Part shown: in pieces, positions 25,744-37,809 of the stretch
Position numbering within the stretch: position 1 is the first letter of the stretch
Layout: each line of letters opens with the position of its first letter
Origin: Gymnogyps californianus
Taxonomy: Eukaryota; Chordata; Aves; Accipitriformes; Cathartidae
Assembly (NCBI RefSeq): GCF_018139145.2
Contig: NC_059476.1
Location: 13,323,001-13,387,000 of the forward strand
Reading direction: 5' to 3'
DNA: 64,000 nucleotides
Made by a program: the position numbers and the translations under genes
Notes under the pieces: model-generated
Seen by the model: only the letters and a program-made list of their open reading frames with translations
Database searches by the model: none
Told to the model about the DNA's origin: nothing

Positions 25744-25916
25744 TTAGGTACTTGTGGTGTTTCTGCCACAGTTTGGGGCATACCCTAGTAGGTATGGAAC
25801 ACATTCAGATCAGGGTTTCTGTTTAGTTTTTGTCTCAGGGAAATTAGTTTGTGTGCATGAAGCCAGTGTAGAGATGTGAACCAACACAAAATGGAGACCT
25901 GCAGATTTGTATTACG

Positions 25917-26037
25917 TGTATATATATGTCTATATATACAGTACATATATAAATACAAATACGCATATAAATATAAATGCAAATATGAATGTAAATGTAT
26001 ACATAAATATATGTATAAGTATGTATATATTTTTTTC
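25917..26037. repeat. AT-rich degenerate tandem repeat
   Basis: About 120 bases of interrupted TATATA, ATAAATAC/ATAAATATAAATGC and GTATATAT units with no constant period. The minus-strand peptides it appears to encode (alternating Tyr, Ile, Leu and His) are low-complexity artefacts. Confidence 0.85.
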
Positions 26038-26040
26038 TAA

Positions 26041-27552
26041 CCAAATTGCTAATAAAAACATAGCTTCTGTGTTAAAGGTCTAGAATCATCTCTTTAATTA
26101 TTTTGGATGTCAGGTACATTTAATTAAACTCATGCTTAGAGCCAGAAATGCACAGGACCAGAACTGAGAAGGAGGGAATGGGAGAAGCTGCAAAATTACT
26201 TGGCTTCTCCAAGAAGCCATTACTCGGCTTAAGAGACCTGAGAGATGATAGGATTTAATCAAGTCCTAATTGTCTTGAATTTGAGGGTTATAAAGGATGG
26301 TGAAGGCCTCTGTATAGATTGGAAAAGTGAAGTCAAACGCTTTATCCATCTATCATTAAGAGAGAAGAGACTGGAGTTGATTGCTAGGAATTACAGAAGT
26401 GCTGGCAGTCAATATTACTTTCATTCCAAACTTATATTGATGGCTTGACTTCTGGGATGTTGGGGTCATTGCAATTGGGTTTTTTGGCTAAGCAAGAGCA
26501 AAATCATATAATGATCAGCATGCGGATGAAAAATGGAGCAAAAGATGGCCACGGTGAGAAGACAAAAAGGGAGAGAGAGTGCGACAGATGGAATCCAGTA
26601 AGGAGACGATGAGATGAAATAATAGAAAGATGAAATGCACCTCCAGCGAGCTAAATTTCCTCTGAAATGCCAGCATTTTTATGAGACTTCAGTGTACAAA
26701 AAAAGAAGCTGAGTTCAGGCAGGGAGCTGTCAGCAAAGGTTTTTCTTAAAACACAAGACTTTTTAAAGCTAGAGTAAGAATCAGATTAACTTTCTGCTTG
26801 TTGTTACATAAGAAATATCAACAGTTTCTATGGCAGAATATGGGACAGAGGGGTGCACCAAGGTTTTTTTCCCTATTGAATGAATTTCTGACCAAGAAAA
26901 GCAGGTGTTCTGGGCTGTCTTAACCCTTCTTGATTTTGATAATCGCTCACTCTGATTTTAAAATTTCTAAATCTAATACATAACATACAATCTATAATTC
27001 TCTCTTTCCTCCCTTCTTTTTAAATAGAAATAAACGTTAAAGGGAAACATGATGTTTCTTGCCCTAACTGCACACTGCACCTCCATGCACCTCCCTGGGA
27101 AGCAGAGGTCATGGCAAATCCTGCCCATGCTATCACCTCAGAGATGTCCACTGGACCACTCCATGAGTGGCCAGGGCTCTCAGACAGTGTCTGCCTGCTT
27201 CTCCTCCTTAATTTTTTTTCCCCTACCCAGAACAAGCTTGTACCCCTAGAATATATGCTAGTAATTGCCCCTAAAAGTGAGTTCTTCTACCTGGTTTAAA
27301 AAAACACATCTACCTAGTTTGTTAACACAAACTAGTTAAGAAGCAGTTTTCAAAGTGAATGTTGCCTTAAATCCACGAGTGCTGCCAGTTCACTGACAAG
27401 AATGAAGACAGGTGAGTTTATTCCACCTCAATGTCCAGATTATGAAAGAACTGAAACTGTCTCCAGCTGTCTTTTGTGGCATACTTCACTTGTAAATTCT
27501 CCATGATGACAGTTTGCACATATACAGCCCCTAGCACCAAGGATTCCTCTTG
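26041..27552. other. Unannotated non-coding stretch
   Basis: There is no recognised gene; open frames are 71 codons or less. The part 26160-26460 has a repeat-like feel (purine-rich, few CpG), but I could not match it to a family. Confidence 0.5.
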
Positions 27553-27557
27553 GCCAT
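27553..27557. repeat. Putative target-site duplication, left, LTR4 (poor match)
   Basis: gccat before the LTR against gctgt after it: three of five match and both differences are transitions. Confidence 0.4.
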
Positions 27558-27821
27558 TGTCCTGGTTTCGGCTGGGATAGAGTTAATTTTCTTCTTAGTA
27601 GCTGCTACAGTGCTGTGTTTTGGATTTAGTGTAAGAATACTGTTGATAACACGCTGATGTTTTAGTTGTTGCTAAGTAGCGCTTATCTTAAGCCAAGGAC
27701 TTTTCAGTTTCCCATGCTCTGCCAGCAAGCAGGTGTGCAAGAAGCTGGGAGGGAGCAGAGCCGGGGCAGCTGACCTGAACTAGCCAAAGGGGTATTCCAT
27801 ACCATGGAACGACATGTCCAG

Positions 27822-27829
27822 TATATAAA
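27822..27829 (+). promoter_or_regulatory. TATA box of LTR4
   Basis: Perfect tatataaa, in register with copies 1, 3 and 5. Confidence 0.75.
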
Positions 27830-28035
27830 CAGGGGGGGAGTTGACCGGGAGGGGCGGATCGCTGCTCAGTCATCGGTCAGTGGGTGGTGAACAATTGCAT
27901 TGTGCATCACTGGTTTTTTTCCTTGGGTATTATTTCTTTTTTTTTCTTTTTTTTTGTTATATTCCTTTTCATTACTATTATTATTATTATTATATTATTA
28001 TTATTGTTAGTATTATATTTTATTTTAGTTTAGTT

Positions 28036-28041
28036 ATTAAA
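28036..28041 (+). terminator. Poly(A) signal (ATTAAA) of LTR4
   Basis: ATTAAA followed by ctgttcttatctcaaccca. Confidence 0.65.
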
Positions 28042-28171
28042 CTGTTCTTATCTCAACCCACGAGTTTTACTTTTTTCCAATTCTCCTCCCCATCCCACCG
28101 GGAGTGGGGAGGAGTAAGGGAGCAGCTGCGTGGTGCTTAGTTGCTGGCTGGGGTTAAACCATGACAGCTGT

Positions 28172-30581
28172 TTAATATCAATCTTCTGGAAGCTGATCTG
28201 ATAAGAAATAAAGGGGGGAACAATGTTTTCTGAATCCCAAAAGTGGGCTGTGATGGTTGCAAATGCCCAGAGAGTGTGGCCTTGTTAGCTGATAAAAATT
28301 GCGGAGGAGGATTTTGTTCTTTTCTCCTCTTTGGATGAATGTTGGTGGATTTTTAGAATGATGGGGAATGAATTTAAACATGAAGGGATGGAGCCAGGTT
28401 GAGTATCTCAGCCAGACTTAATCAGCCTGGGAGTCCTAGAACATCCAGAAATGCAAAAGTTGAAGCATCTGAAAAGGCAAAGTTGAAGCCTTTTAAACAC
28501 CAACCATGGTATCCCATTACGAAATATGGGGAAAATTCTCTAGCTAACCTGGACCCCTACTTCATATAACTATATCATGCACAGGGCAAAGAGTCTGTGT
28601 TCCCATACTGTTCCTGTGTAGGATAAATCTAATATTTGTGTAATGAGTGCCCTGACTGCTTTAAGCTAAACATTTGAGGTGATGAGACCTCAGAAAGATG
28701 AGAGGAGAGTTAGCTAGAGACTTAGACTTGGCACCTTTCATAGCAGAGTTTCAAATCATAGATTCTACTTTGCATGTAGGGCAGTGAAGTCCCCATAGAG
28801 GCCAAAAGACTTTCTTAGGATTTTTGTGCTAGGTTTAGCAATTAGAATATGGAGGGAGGCGTGGGGTAGAGGGGGAGAGACTTTTTCTTAATGAGTGTTA
28901 AATGACTGCCTTCCCCATCTTCCTCTCTAGAACACAACCATTTGCCTTAATGCTTATTTAACTGATGCCGTTACAGAATAGCAATAGCAGTCTCACTGAA
29001 GCCCAACAAATCTCTAACCCATCTGTTTGCACAGAATAAATCCTGTGCTCCAACCAGCAGGGCTGAGAGAGCAGTGCAGTGCTGTCTGCAGCAGCATCAC
29101 AAATGTGAAGCGTTAAATGAGATCTCTACCCCAGGGCTGACCTATAGCAGAGAGAACTGGAAATGCTAACATGGATCAGCAGATGGTTAGTTAGCAACTT
29201 TAAAATAATTTATGTCTACATTTTCCCCTTTTCCAGTGAATATTCCCTTTCACAAGTGATCTTACTTCCTTTCCTTGTTAGGGTACGCGCCTGTGATTTT
29301 AGCCAAAGTGACTTCTCTCTGTGTTCAAACTATCTGAACCAAAGGCACCTCCAGCTCAGTATCCTGTTTCTGTCAATGGTCAAAAGTGGAATCTGAAGGA
29401 AGGTTTACTGTGATCAACTTTAGTTATTGTGATATAACATCTTACTTTCATGTTATGCTCAGTTGAGCATCAGCAAACAAACACTTGCGCTTATTACAGT
29501 ACAGTTAAATTCTTAAAAGTATAAGCAACCTCCATGAAACTATTGCATTTTATGAGATCCTAGGGGTAAGTTAAGGTATCTGCAGTCAGCTGATGGGTGG
29601 TAACTTGCTGTGCTGTCATAAAATGAACGTCAGGGCTGCAGCTAGATACCATTTTAAATACTGACGCTCAAGACTGGAGCTGGAATACAATATTATGGAA
29701 TAAAAATCTTCCCCCAATCTATTAACTTTTTATTACAGCAGCTGCAATAGCACAGCTGGGACCAGAATACCAGCCAGGTGAAGATGAAAAATGTTTTACT
29801 GGAAGAGTCCCATTACCTGCAGTTGTCAGGAAGGGGTGACTGCATGCATGGATCCTCTCCTACCACAGAAAGGCTTTCTTAATCTATCACCCTAAGGAGT
29901 GCCAAACCATCTGAAATTCACATCCTGTTTTAGGGGAGACCCTGAGTTCAGGATGGTTCAGATCCAAAATTTTGCTTTGGTGCAAGGCAGAGACATATTA
30001 TTCAGAAGCAATTTTCATTTCAGGACCTGACCATCGTGAAGCTTTGAAATGATTAGATAATCCTGGCTTTGTCTTCTATCTTCAGTTTTATTTATATTGC
30101 TAGTTACTGCATTGGTAGCTGGTTTTTTTCATTTCTGTGCACAATAAAATCCTCACAGGTGAACAGAAACCCCCTTGCTCATGCAAATATTCTTCTGCAT
30201 GATAGACTTTGGACAGAGATTTCAGTCTGAATGAAAACTCATAGGGAGCTGATTGGAAGTTTGTGCGCCAACAGATTTCGAAACCAGGGAGTCAAATACA
30301 GACCTCCCACTGCTTTATTTCTGCCTAGAGCCTTTCAGAATACGCTGCAGTTTCTTTAAATATGTTTGCCAACACACATTCATCTAGAAACTTGGCTTGC
30401 TGAAGCAACTTGTAACAATTCATACAATTAAATGGCCATGGGGTGAGTGAGAAAGATCAAGCTGCCTTTAAACTACATTGATAGAGATGAGAAATAATGT
30501 TATCAAGCAGGGATGTCCTTTCTTGTTTTCAGGAATTGTCTGCTACAGGGTTTGTTGCTGCCTAGTATAGTATAGACCTAT
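28172..30581. other. Unannotated non-coding stretch
   Basis: No gene or repeat was recognised; the longest open frame is 77 codons (29163-29396). Confidence 0.5.
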
Positions 30582-30652
30582 TGGGCCAGATTCTGATTTT
30601 TCTTTGAATAGCAAAGGAAAAAAGTCAGTGTGAGAGAGATCAGAAGCTAGCG
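30582..30652 (+). repeat. Possible decayed ancient amniote repeat fragment
   Basis: The words ttgggccagattctgattt and, 40 bases on, cagtgtgagagagatcagaa resemble the ends of a palindromic-style interspersed repeat common in reptile and bird genomes (gggccagattctgat ... gtgtaagtgagatcagaatc). I do not know its formal name. The fragment is short and heavily diverged. Confidence 0.35.
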
Positions 30653-32033
30653 ATTTGCACAGTTTATTTGGAAGTATTTATTCCTTTATTTCCTCCACTG
30701 CAGGTAGCAAGTTAATTTAGCCTGCAACTTTTTAACAGGCTTTAGGGAACTGGACACTGAAACCCAATTGAACATCAGGGTAGCTGGGTTTCTAAAGGCC
30801 TTGTAGTCTGTCTGAGCCAGAGCCCGCAGAACTCCTGCTTTGGATTAAGCAACAGCAGCACACTAGCTGAGGCAAAAGACGGCTCTACATGGGCCATCTC
30901 AATGTTGAAATATGTGGTTTGAGAGCAGTTCAAATATCCCCTCTGCTGAATCAGGGCCTGCAGTAAGATTCCTCTTAAATATTTGTATATTTTAAAACCA
31001 TAAAGGACTACTATAGCTACTATATGTAAAACAGGCATTTCAATTTTATTTGGGAAACTCTTTGTTGATTCTAGTTCTTATGATTGTAGAATTTTCGGCA
31101 CACTTAGTTTTGATTTAAAGGCTCATAGCAGTGGAAAAGTTGCTGTATTTCCTCTGTCAATTGATCTACTAGTTAACCACTCTCACTGTAAAAATCAGTA
31201 ATTTAGTCCTAGTCTAAACTTCGGTTAGCTGGATCTACCAGCTGGATCTCATTGTGCTTTTCTGCAATAGATGATTCTGATCTAGTTCCCTCAGATACTA
31301 GAAACCCTCCTCCACGCGTGTGTGAAAGAGTGTATGTCATATCACAGTTATGCTGCTCGTAAGATTAAGGGCCTAGCTGTAGCCAGGCTGATGCTGTATG
31401 AGGTGAGTGACAACTCAGACCACCTACTATAAATACTAACCCTACCAAAAACTGATTCCATTTTGTTTAGCAAGGAAATGAAATCCCCAGTACAGCTTAC
31501 TGTCCAGTACAGCTCTACGACATTCAGACTAGACGAACTTTTGCGAAGTTATTTTTGCTGCACTTTGCACTTTCATAGTGAAAATAAAAGCAAATGTATA
31601 AAGCACTATTGGTATTATGATGCCTGTCTTCAAGAGATCATTCTCTCTAGCATTTGTCCTCACAGTGCATGTTGGTCTGTGTATGCAAAGCTCTTCTTAA
31701 CTGATGTACTTAAAGTTCTATGGTACTAAAGGAGGTCTTTTCTAGTTAATGCAGAAATGTTCTGCTGGCTTTAGTTTTTACCCAAGAATTTAGAGTGGGG
31801 CAGGCATCTATTTCAAAGTTTTATTCAGATAAAAGAAAAAAACAGGTCACTTGGCCAGGATTTTCAGTTGCTGGACTTTGCAGTAGTAGAGAAGCAGATG
31901 TCTTAATATCCACAGGTCCCAGAAACAGGGACACCTGCATTGCGCTGATGCTGTACCAAGTTTCCTAGGTGGCATTTTGCAAGTGCTAGTCCAGCAGAAG
32001 AGTAGGATTTTTTTGTTTGTTGCACACAGTTAT
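30653..32033. other. Unannotated non-coding stretch
   Basis: There is no recognised gene; two open frames of 87-88 codons (30775-31038 minus, 31463-31729 plus) have no familiar features. It ends at the target-site duplication of the CpG-rich LTR. Confidence 0.5.
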
Positions 32034-32038
32034 AAGTG
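32034..32038. repeat. Target-site duplication, left, LTR6
   Basis: aagtg, repeated exactly at 32765-32769. This pair also fixes the LTR start among three possible TG dinucleotides in gtgtgtgaggg. Confidence 0.8.
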
Positions 32039-32413
32039 TGTGAGGGACTGAAAGAGTTAATGTCTGTCAATGTCTCAAACATTGTAGCAACCAAGGTGCG
32101 GTCTGCATAACAAAGAGGGCCATTAGCAAGAAGTTGGCTGGCAGGGACACAGGGGGTGTGCCGGAGGGTGTGCAGTCCTGTGTTCTGGCAGACCCAGCCT
32201 GGTACCCCACCCCATATGGCCAGAGGCCACACAAAGCTTATTTGAGGAGGGGGCTTGTAGCTCCTTGGAAAGTCCCTAAGACCGCCACCCCAATAAGCCG
32301 CACATGCTCAGTAGATAAAGAACCCTCTGGAACACTACTATATATGTTGAGAACTGTCTGGAATGAACCCATATAAGTCTTCAAGAGGCGTGACTGTGGA
32401 TGGAGATTTAGAC

Positions 32414-32420
32414 TATAAAA
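32414..32420 (+). promoter_or_regulatory. TATA box of LTR6
   Basis: tataaaa, about 25-30 bases upstream of the CpG-rich segment where a transcript would be expected to begin. Confidence 0.75.
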
Positions 32421-32627
32421 GACACAACTGCAGAGAGCCACGCTGCGCGCGCCCATCCCCGGAGGATTTTCGCGCGTGTCGCCGACACCGCGGGATCCAA
32501 GGGCGGTGACTCTCTCTTTTCTTTTCCCCCCTCTTTCTTTTTTTTCCTCTCTTTTCTCTCTTCTTGTGAACGTTTTGCTGCAACCCACGCTGCCCACCGT
32601 TACGCCTTCCACAGTTTGGATTGTTCA

Positions 32628-32673
32628 AATAAAGTATTCGTTCAAATAAAAATGAAAAGATCGTTCAAATAAA
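32628..32673 (+). terminator. Triple poly(A) signal of LTR6
   Basis: AATAAA at 32628-32633, 32645-32650 and 32668-32673, each preceded by gttc or cgttc plus a. The unit (c)gttcaaataaa is repeated three times with starts 17 and 23 bases apart, so the signals arose by local duplication. Confidence 0.8.
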
Positions 32674-32764
32674 GTGATCGTTTGGTGTCGTTTCACCTTA
32701 ATTTAGCCCGGGGCGATCCCAGAACCTCCAGGACCCTCTGGTCTGTCCGGTCTGGGTCGTACCA

Positions 32765-32769
32765 AAGTG
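32765..32769. repeat. Target-site duplication, right, LTR6
   Basis: Exact copy (aagtg) of 32034-32038. Confidence 0.8.
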
Positions 32770-35303
32770 CAATAGATGTACTTGCTTTTACACCTAAGCT
32801 CTTTCCTGAAGAACTGCTCTGAGAAAAAAAGAAACAACTGCCAAGAAAGCCATTACTGTAATGTATTTAAGCGTACTTTTCTGAGTCATCTGCTGAAGTT
32901 GTAGAGATTCCCATGCCTCTACCAGCAAAAGATTTGAAAGATAGCTAAACCTGGCAAATCAAAGCACTGAGAGCGCTCACTTATTTCAAGGAATCAAAGC
33001 TTCTGACAAAGACGTAAGATGCAGTGTTCAGTTCTGACAGATGTCTGGGGCATTCCCCTCGTTGTTCAGTCTTGACAGATATATGAGGTATTCTGCTCCA
33101 ACTTTGAAAATAAAAAATATTTTAAAAACTAGTATGGGCTCTTCCCAGTTTCTGAAATGATCTTTTATTTAAGCACATGTTTTCCATGCTTGGCTCAGAC
33201 ACCTCCTGGTTTTCACAGGACCTTCACAGCTCTGGACAGGAGACCGCTGTGCTGGCCTTTCCATGAATTTTCTGGCTTAATACATGGAGATGTGAAAATC
33301 TCACTGGAATTGCCAGACAAGACTTCAGTCCTGGAAACTTTTAAGGAATATTCTTAAACACGAACCCAAGCTGATTTCAGTGAAAATATTCAGGCTTATT
33401 CAACTTAAATTTGAACATGTAAAACTGTGACATGGTGTTCAGGAAAGCAAATTTCAGAGCTGTTACAGTTTTAATATTTTAATATATCTACCTTTATTCT
33501 GAGCTTGAAATAAAGCTGGCCGTCCTCTGGCAGATGGATCCATGCACCTACAGAGCTCTATAAAAGTTCAGCTACTGACTTGAATTTCACAGCTTTCCTT
33601 TACATTTAAAAGAAGATGCCAAAATTCGTGTTCGTCCTTCAAGCCAAATTCCTGCCTGAGCTGGTGAACTGAATGTGTAGGTCTAGATCTGCACTTCATG
33701 ACCCCATTGTCTAAATCTATTTCCTAATTTAAAACAAGAACTTTACCATGTCACAATCTACATATTGATAGAAAATGATGAGTGGTTTTGTAGTTAATTA
33801 CCTGTCAACTCTTTTAAAGGGAAACAGAGGATCCATGTTTAAAATATGTTAAATGATTTGGTCACCTCTGTTAATTGGGTGTCTCAACTGGAAAATCTTT
33901 CACCCTGTGGTGCAGATTCCCTTTTAAACCAAGCCACCTGCACCATTCATTTTGTTGACAGGAGGAAAGGGCTCATCTCTCATGATGACTTGCTGCTGTG
34001 GTAGCCATTTTCAGCAGGACACTCCCATTTTTCTTGAGACATTTCTCTTCTGTCTTTAGCAGCACAGCCAAGGCCCAGGACCATTTACCTTGTCAAGCTG
34101 CTTCCCTCCTTGGTAGGAGAACATCAATAATCCACCAACCCTGGAATTATTTATCTCCAAACTTGCTGAGCCCTTGGTTACTAAATGGAAAGTTATGAAA
34201 AATGTCTACCTACTGACACCATGTAATTCGCCATGCTGTTCATGTCAGACACTTTCCATAAAAGGGAGGAAGAGGCTGCTTCTAGAGTATATACCAAAGC
34301 AATGATAGAAGAGGAAACACTGAGACACTGTGCAACACATTGTAGTTATCATCAGGACTGCTATAGCTATTCCTATTAGAATATATTCCCTGCTGCAGAA
34401 TGACACAAGCCTATGTAGGCAAAAAAACCATTGTGTTTTCCCATATCATGATAATGGAGTATTATTAGGGGACTGAACTTGTGACTTTAAGATAAGACAC
34501 ACACACTTACATGAGTTGAGGTAGTATACAAGCAAGTGTTCATAAGCTGTTCCTGTTTATGGCTGTTCATTAGCTCATTTTTAAGTCACTAGAAAGGGAA
34601 AGAGAGGTGGAGTATGTTGGTGTGGATCACCCATGAGTTTGCCCCATCTACCTATCCTTTCTTTTCACTCTCAGTCTCCACCCTGTGACTGAATTCGTCC
34701 TCCTCTTTGCCTCTGGACCATCTTTGATACATTCTCTGTGCTTGAAACCATCCCCTAGGCTCACTCAGACCCTTTCCCTACCTGTAGCCCAGTCTCTGAT
34801 GTAGTGCATTTGCTTTTCAGTTCTGCAAGAGATTCAGGTTGAAATCTGCTCAGGATGGTTCAGGTTTAGTGGCTGCAATTCCAGCTGTTCCCCTACCCCC
34901 TTCATGGTCCTGGAACTGGAAGAACTTTTTGACTTGATGCACATCAGGATTAGGTTAGTCCAGGGTAGGTTCAGAGTACTGAAGTCAATCTGGTCTCTGT
35001 AAGAATCCTTTAATATTGCTCTGTCGAGGAAAGAATATTTAACTGTCAAAACAGATACTTAACTAGATGGATAAACAAAATGCTGGGGGATCTGCATTGC
35101 AAAATGAGTTGTCAAGACTTTTAGAAAGACAAAGCTGATTGGGGGAAATAAAGAAAACAAGAGGGGACTGGTTTGAAGGGTCGCAGCAGATCTCTGCAAA
35201 GGATGGGGGAACAATGTTAGAGGCCTAACCTCTCATCCAGCAGACTGACTTTCTTACTGTTTCACTTCTTCCCTAAATTCCTTCCACCACACGGACATGT
35301 TCA

Positions 35304-35317
35304 GTGCATGCATGCAC
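35304..35317. repeat. 14-bp perfect palindrome
   Basis: gtgcatgcatgcac reads the same on both strands, and its ATGCATGC core is alternating purine-pyrimidine. This may be chance. Confidence 0.85.
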
Positions 35318-35772
35318 GTATCTATCTGACCTAGACAAGACAGCTCTGGAAACCAGCAAAATGCCTGCAAAGAAGATGTTGCATTCCAGCCTTGCTGGGC
35401 TGCAGGCAATCAGCATTCAGGGGAGCCACGTTCACTTCTGCCAGACCTGACCCTGTTTAATTTACACAGCTACGGAGATCTAATGAGACATTTCAGAAAG
35501 TCACTAATACTATGGGGTATTCATGTTGTCACAAGGCATTTTGATTTGCTAACATGACATAGGAGTGCAGATTAGCGTCCTGCGCATCCCATTAACGTCT
35601 GAATGGCTTAAGAGAGCTGGGTTCAGGTGGCCACCAGGGGCTTCCTGTCCTGGCCCTGACTCTGCTGTCCTAGTTAATCGCTACAGACAAACTTGAAACC
35701 CAAGAGCATGTTTTGAATTCTCTAATAAACTACTTTGGGTTTGAACCAATGGTTTAAAAAGAAATCCAAGTT

Positions 35773-35787
35773 AAAAAAAAAAAAAAA
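35773..35787. repeat. A15 homopolymer
   Basis: Fifteen A's followed by caacaa; no element body is recognisable upstream. Confidence 0.85.
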
Positions 35788-37793
35788 CAACAAGGGCACT
35801 GGATAAATGTTGAGTTTCTGTGCTTATACTGTGATGGTTTCTCTTCTCCATCAAGGACTTTCTGTCTATTTTTCTTCTGCTTTTTGCGTTCACAGCTAAT
35901 CTCCAACACACAACACATCCCATCCTGTCTCCGTTTATGCCAGCTCCTATGGATAACACAAGCATCCCCACTTTTTTTCTCTGACCCTAACTCAGATTGT
36001 TGTGCTCTTGGGAGAAAACAACTTTTTGAGAGAAATGATTAAAGCTAGGAAAGGAGAGGGAGAAAATAGCTTCAGTAACATAGGCATGTGTTAGGAGAGC
36101 AGAGGCAGTTCAGGATTAGATCCAGCTAAGAAGCTCAGTCTGAGCCCAGGCCCTTTCCTCTACAAGCTACCCCTTTGTGAGCATTCTCATTCCATCAGAT
36201 ACCCAGAAATTTGACACATAAAACTCAATTATCAGGCCACATAATATGTATTACTAGGAAATAGTCATGAATGTAAATGGAACATATAACTTTAACGTAC
36301 AGTCATGTGATGGCTACACTGTTATGTGGAGGATGTCATGACAGCCAGGCCAAGCACCCAGGTGCCAAAGATGTCATGGCAGAGGGCTTCAGAGACAGCT
36401 ATGTCTGGGGAAGGTGCCCTCTAACAGCATATTCAGCCTGCAATAACAAGTTATCAAAGTCTTTTTTCCAGAAACCCTCAAAATTGGTTGGGGAGCTGGC
36501 AGTTGAAATCCCAGAAAAGAGAAAAATTAGCGTCAGAGCTCTGCGAAGACATGATGGGAGAAAGAAAAACAAGAGGGCCCATTCAAAGCGGTGGTTCTCA
36601 GGACAGGTCTGATGCGTGGAGGAAGAACCTGATCTGAACAAAACACCACTTTGCAAACTTCCCTTCTTGAAGTGCAAAGTGCTGACTTCTTGCATGGTAC
36701 ACTTTGTGGTCTCACTTTCTTCCGTTGAGACTTGCTGGGAATGAGGCAACCTTCAGATCTGATGCCAAGACAGACAGATATATGTTAGGACTGCTTCATT
36801 AGAGCTGCTAAGCATACCAAGATGGAACTCACACTCTCATGCTATACAGCTGCCATTGTCACACAATAAACTTTGCAACTTATGTATGTGTGTTATGAAC
36901 ACACGTAAGTCCATGATGCATGATACAAATGACAGAAAACTGTTGAATTTTGGGTTGTTTTTTTTCCTAGTATAGAGAAGTGTTAGGAGAGAGGGAGTGA
37001 TAGCCACAAATGAAAATTCTGAATATACTTTTTTTATTTCAGTGAAAAAAAGTTGAACTATTTGCCTGCCTTCCCCACCCTTCACCAAATCTGAACAGCC
37101 AGAGAAACACACCATATAGTAGATCTATTGTAGAGAGCAAATCTTTACATAAATACAGAAATGTAAGTTTTTGAACAAAACAAAAGTATGTTTCTTGTTT
37201 TGGAATGATCTGTTCAGTTTCAGAACATGCACTGACATAGGACAGTCATATTCTTGTGTCTGGACAGAAAGCAACAAAATAATAATAAAAAAATATTGGT
37301 ATTCTGAAAAAAAATAATAAAAATTCTTAATTTTGTGTGAAAATACAGGAGAAAAATCTAGGGAATTATGCTGTCTTGGATTCCTGACCTGTAACTTTGT
37401 TCTGAAACCGAGACCTCACATTCTTTTTTTGAAAATGACCATTACCTCTCTAATGAGCAGGACCTCTACTTTACCATTCTTCTGAGCAAGGTAGTAAGAC
37501 CTGTGGGGGACCACAGATTTTAGCTAAAGCCTGTTCTCCTACCACACACACACATAGGGAATACACACCAGTATTTCTTTTATCCTAGTGGGTGCTTCTT
37601 ACGGTCTGCTGTGTCAAGATATTTCCCTGACCAATGTCTGGTGAGATGATTTAAATGGGAAAGTGAGAAGTTATCATGTCACCAAATTTCCTGTTGTCTT
37701 AGTTATGCTCTGGACTTACTGTCACACTGCTGGCTCATTCAAAGAGAGAGCGATCTGGAAGTTAAGATTTAAGGAGATGCATTGTGCAGTTTC

Positions 37794-37809
37794 TGGCTTA
37801 ATTAAGCCA
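37794..37809. repeat. 16-bp perfect palindrome with TTAATTAA core
   Basis: tggcttaattaagcca is identical on both strands. The centre contains TAATTA, the paired-homeodomain recognition word; binding is only a suggestion. Confidence 0.85.

Larger units (their letters stand above)
27558..28166 (+). mobile_element. Solo ERVL-type LTR, copy 4 (609 bp)
   Basis: Begins tgtcctggtttcggctggga and ends gttaaaccatgaca. It is nearly identical to copy 5 through the ~100 bases before the TATA box (cccatgctctgccagcaagc onward to cataccatggaacg), which implies close relationship. It contains T-rich runs (about 27908-27957) and a TTA microsatellite (about 27976-28010) before the poly(A) signal. Unlike copies 1, 2 and 5, its flanking 5-mers do not match well. 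It is complete at both ends but has no attached internal region. Confidence 0.94.
32039..32764 (+). mobile_element. Solo LTR of a different, CpG-rich ERV family (726 bp)
   Basis: Starts tgtgagggactgaaagagtt and ends ctgggtcgtacca, with canonical TG..CA termini and perfect 5-bp duplications (aagtg). U3 carries a TATA box (32414-32420). Downstream lies a CpG-dense segment (about 32440-32510; gctgcgcgcgccc, cgcgcgtgtcgccgacaccg), then a long pyrimidine tract (32510-32567). Three AATAAA signals at 32628, 32645 and 32668 follow, then U5. CpG retention in the neutral context suggests a recent insertion. The layout is retroviral, but I cannot assign class: 5-bp duplications fit ERVL, while the CpG-rich R/U5 is more like ERV1/ERVK LTRs. 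Minus-strand open frames at 32238-32628 are complements of it. It has no primer-binding site or internal region. Confidence 0.88.
32770..37793. other. Unannotated non-coding stretch
   Basis: 5 kb without a recognised gene. Overlapping open frames on opposite strands (36277-36612 plus, 36399-36749 minus; 111 and 116 codons) mark a locally stop-poor patch without known domains. An A15 run lies at 35773-35787 and a 14-bp palindrome gtgcatgcatgcac at 35304-35317. A-rich AATAATAA sequence occurs near 37280-37325. Confidence 0.5.

Noticed and set aside
25785..26044. Two minus open frames rich in Tyr, Ile and Leu.
   Set aside because: They translate an AT-rich tandem repeat and are low-complexity artefacts.
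26160..26460. Repeat-like purine-rich segment.
   Set aside because: I could not match it to any family, and no duplication or termini were visible.
32238..32628. Minus frames rich in Lys, Arg and Glu (124 and 71 codons).
   Set aside because: They are the complement of the pyrimidine tract in LTR6.
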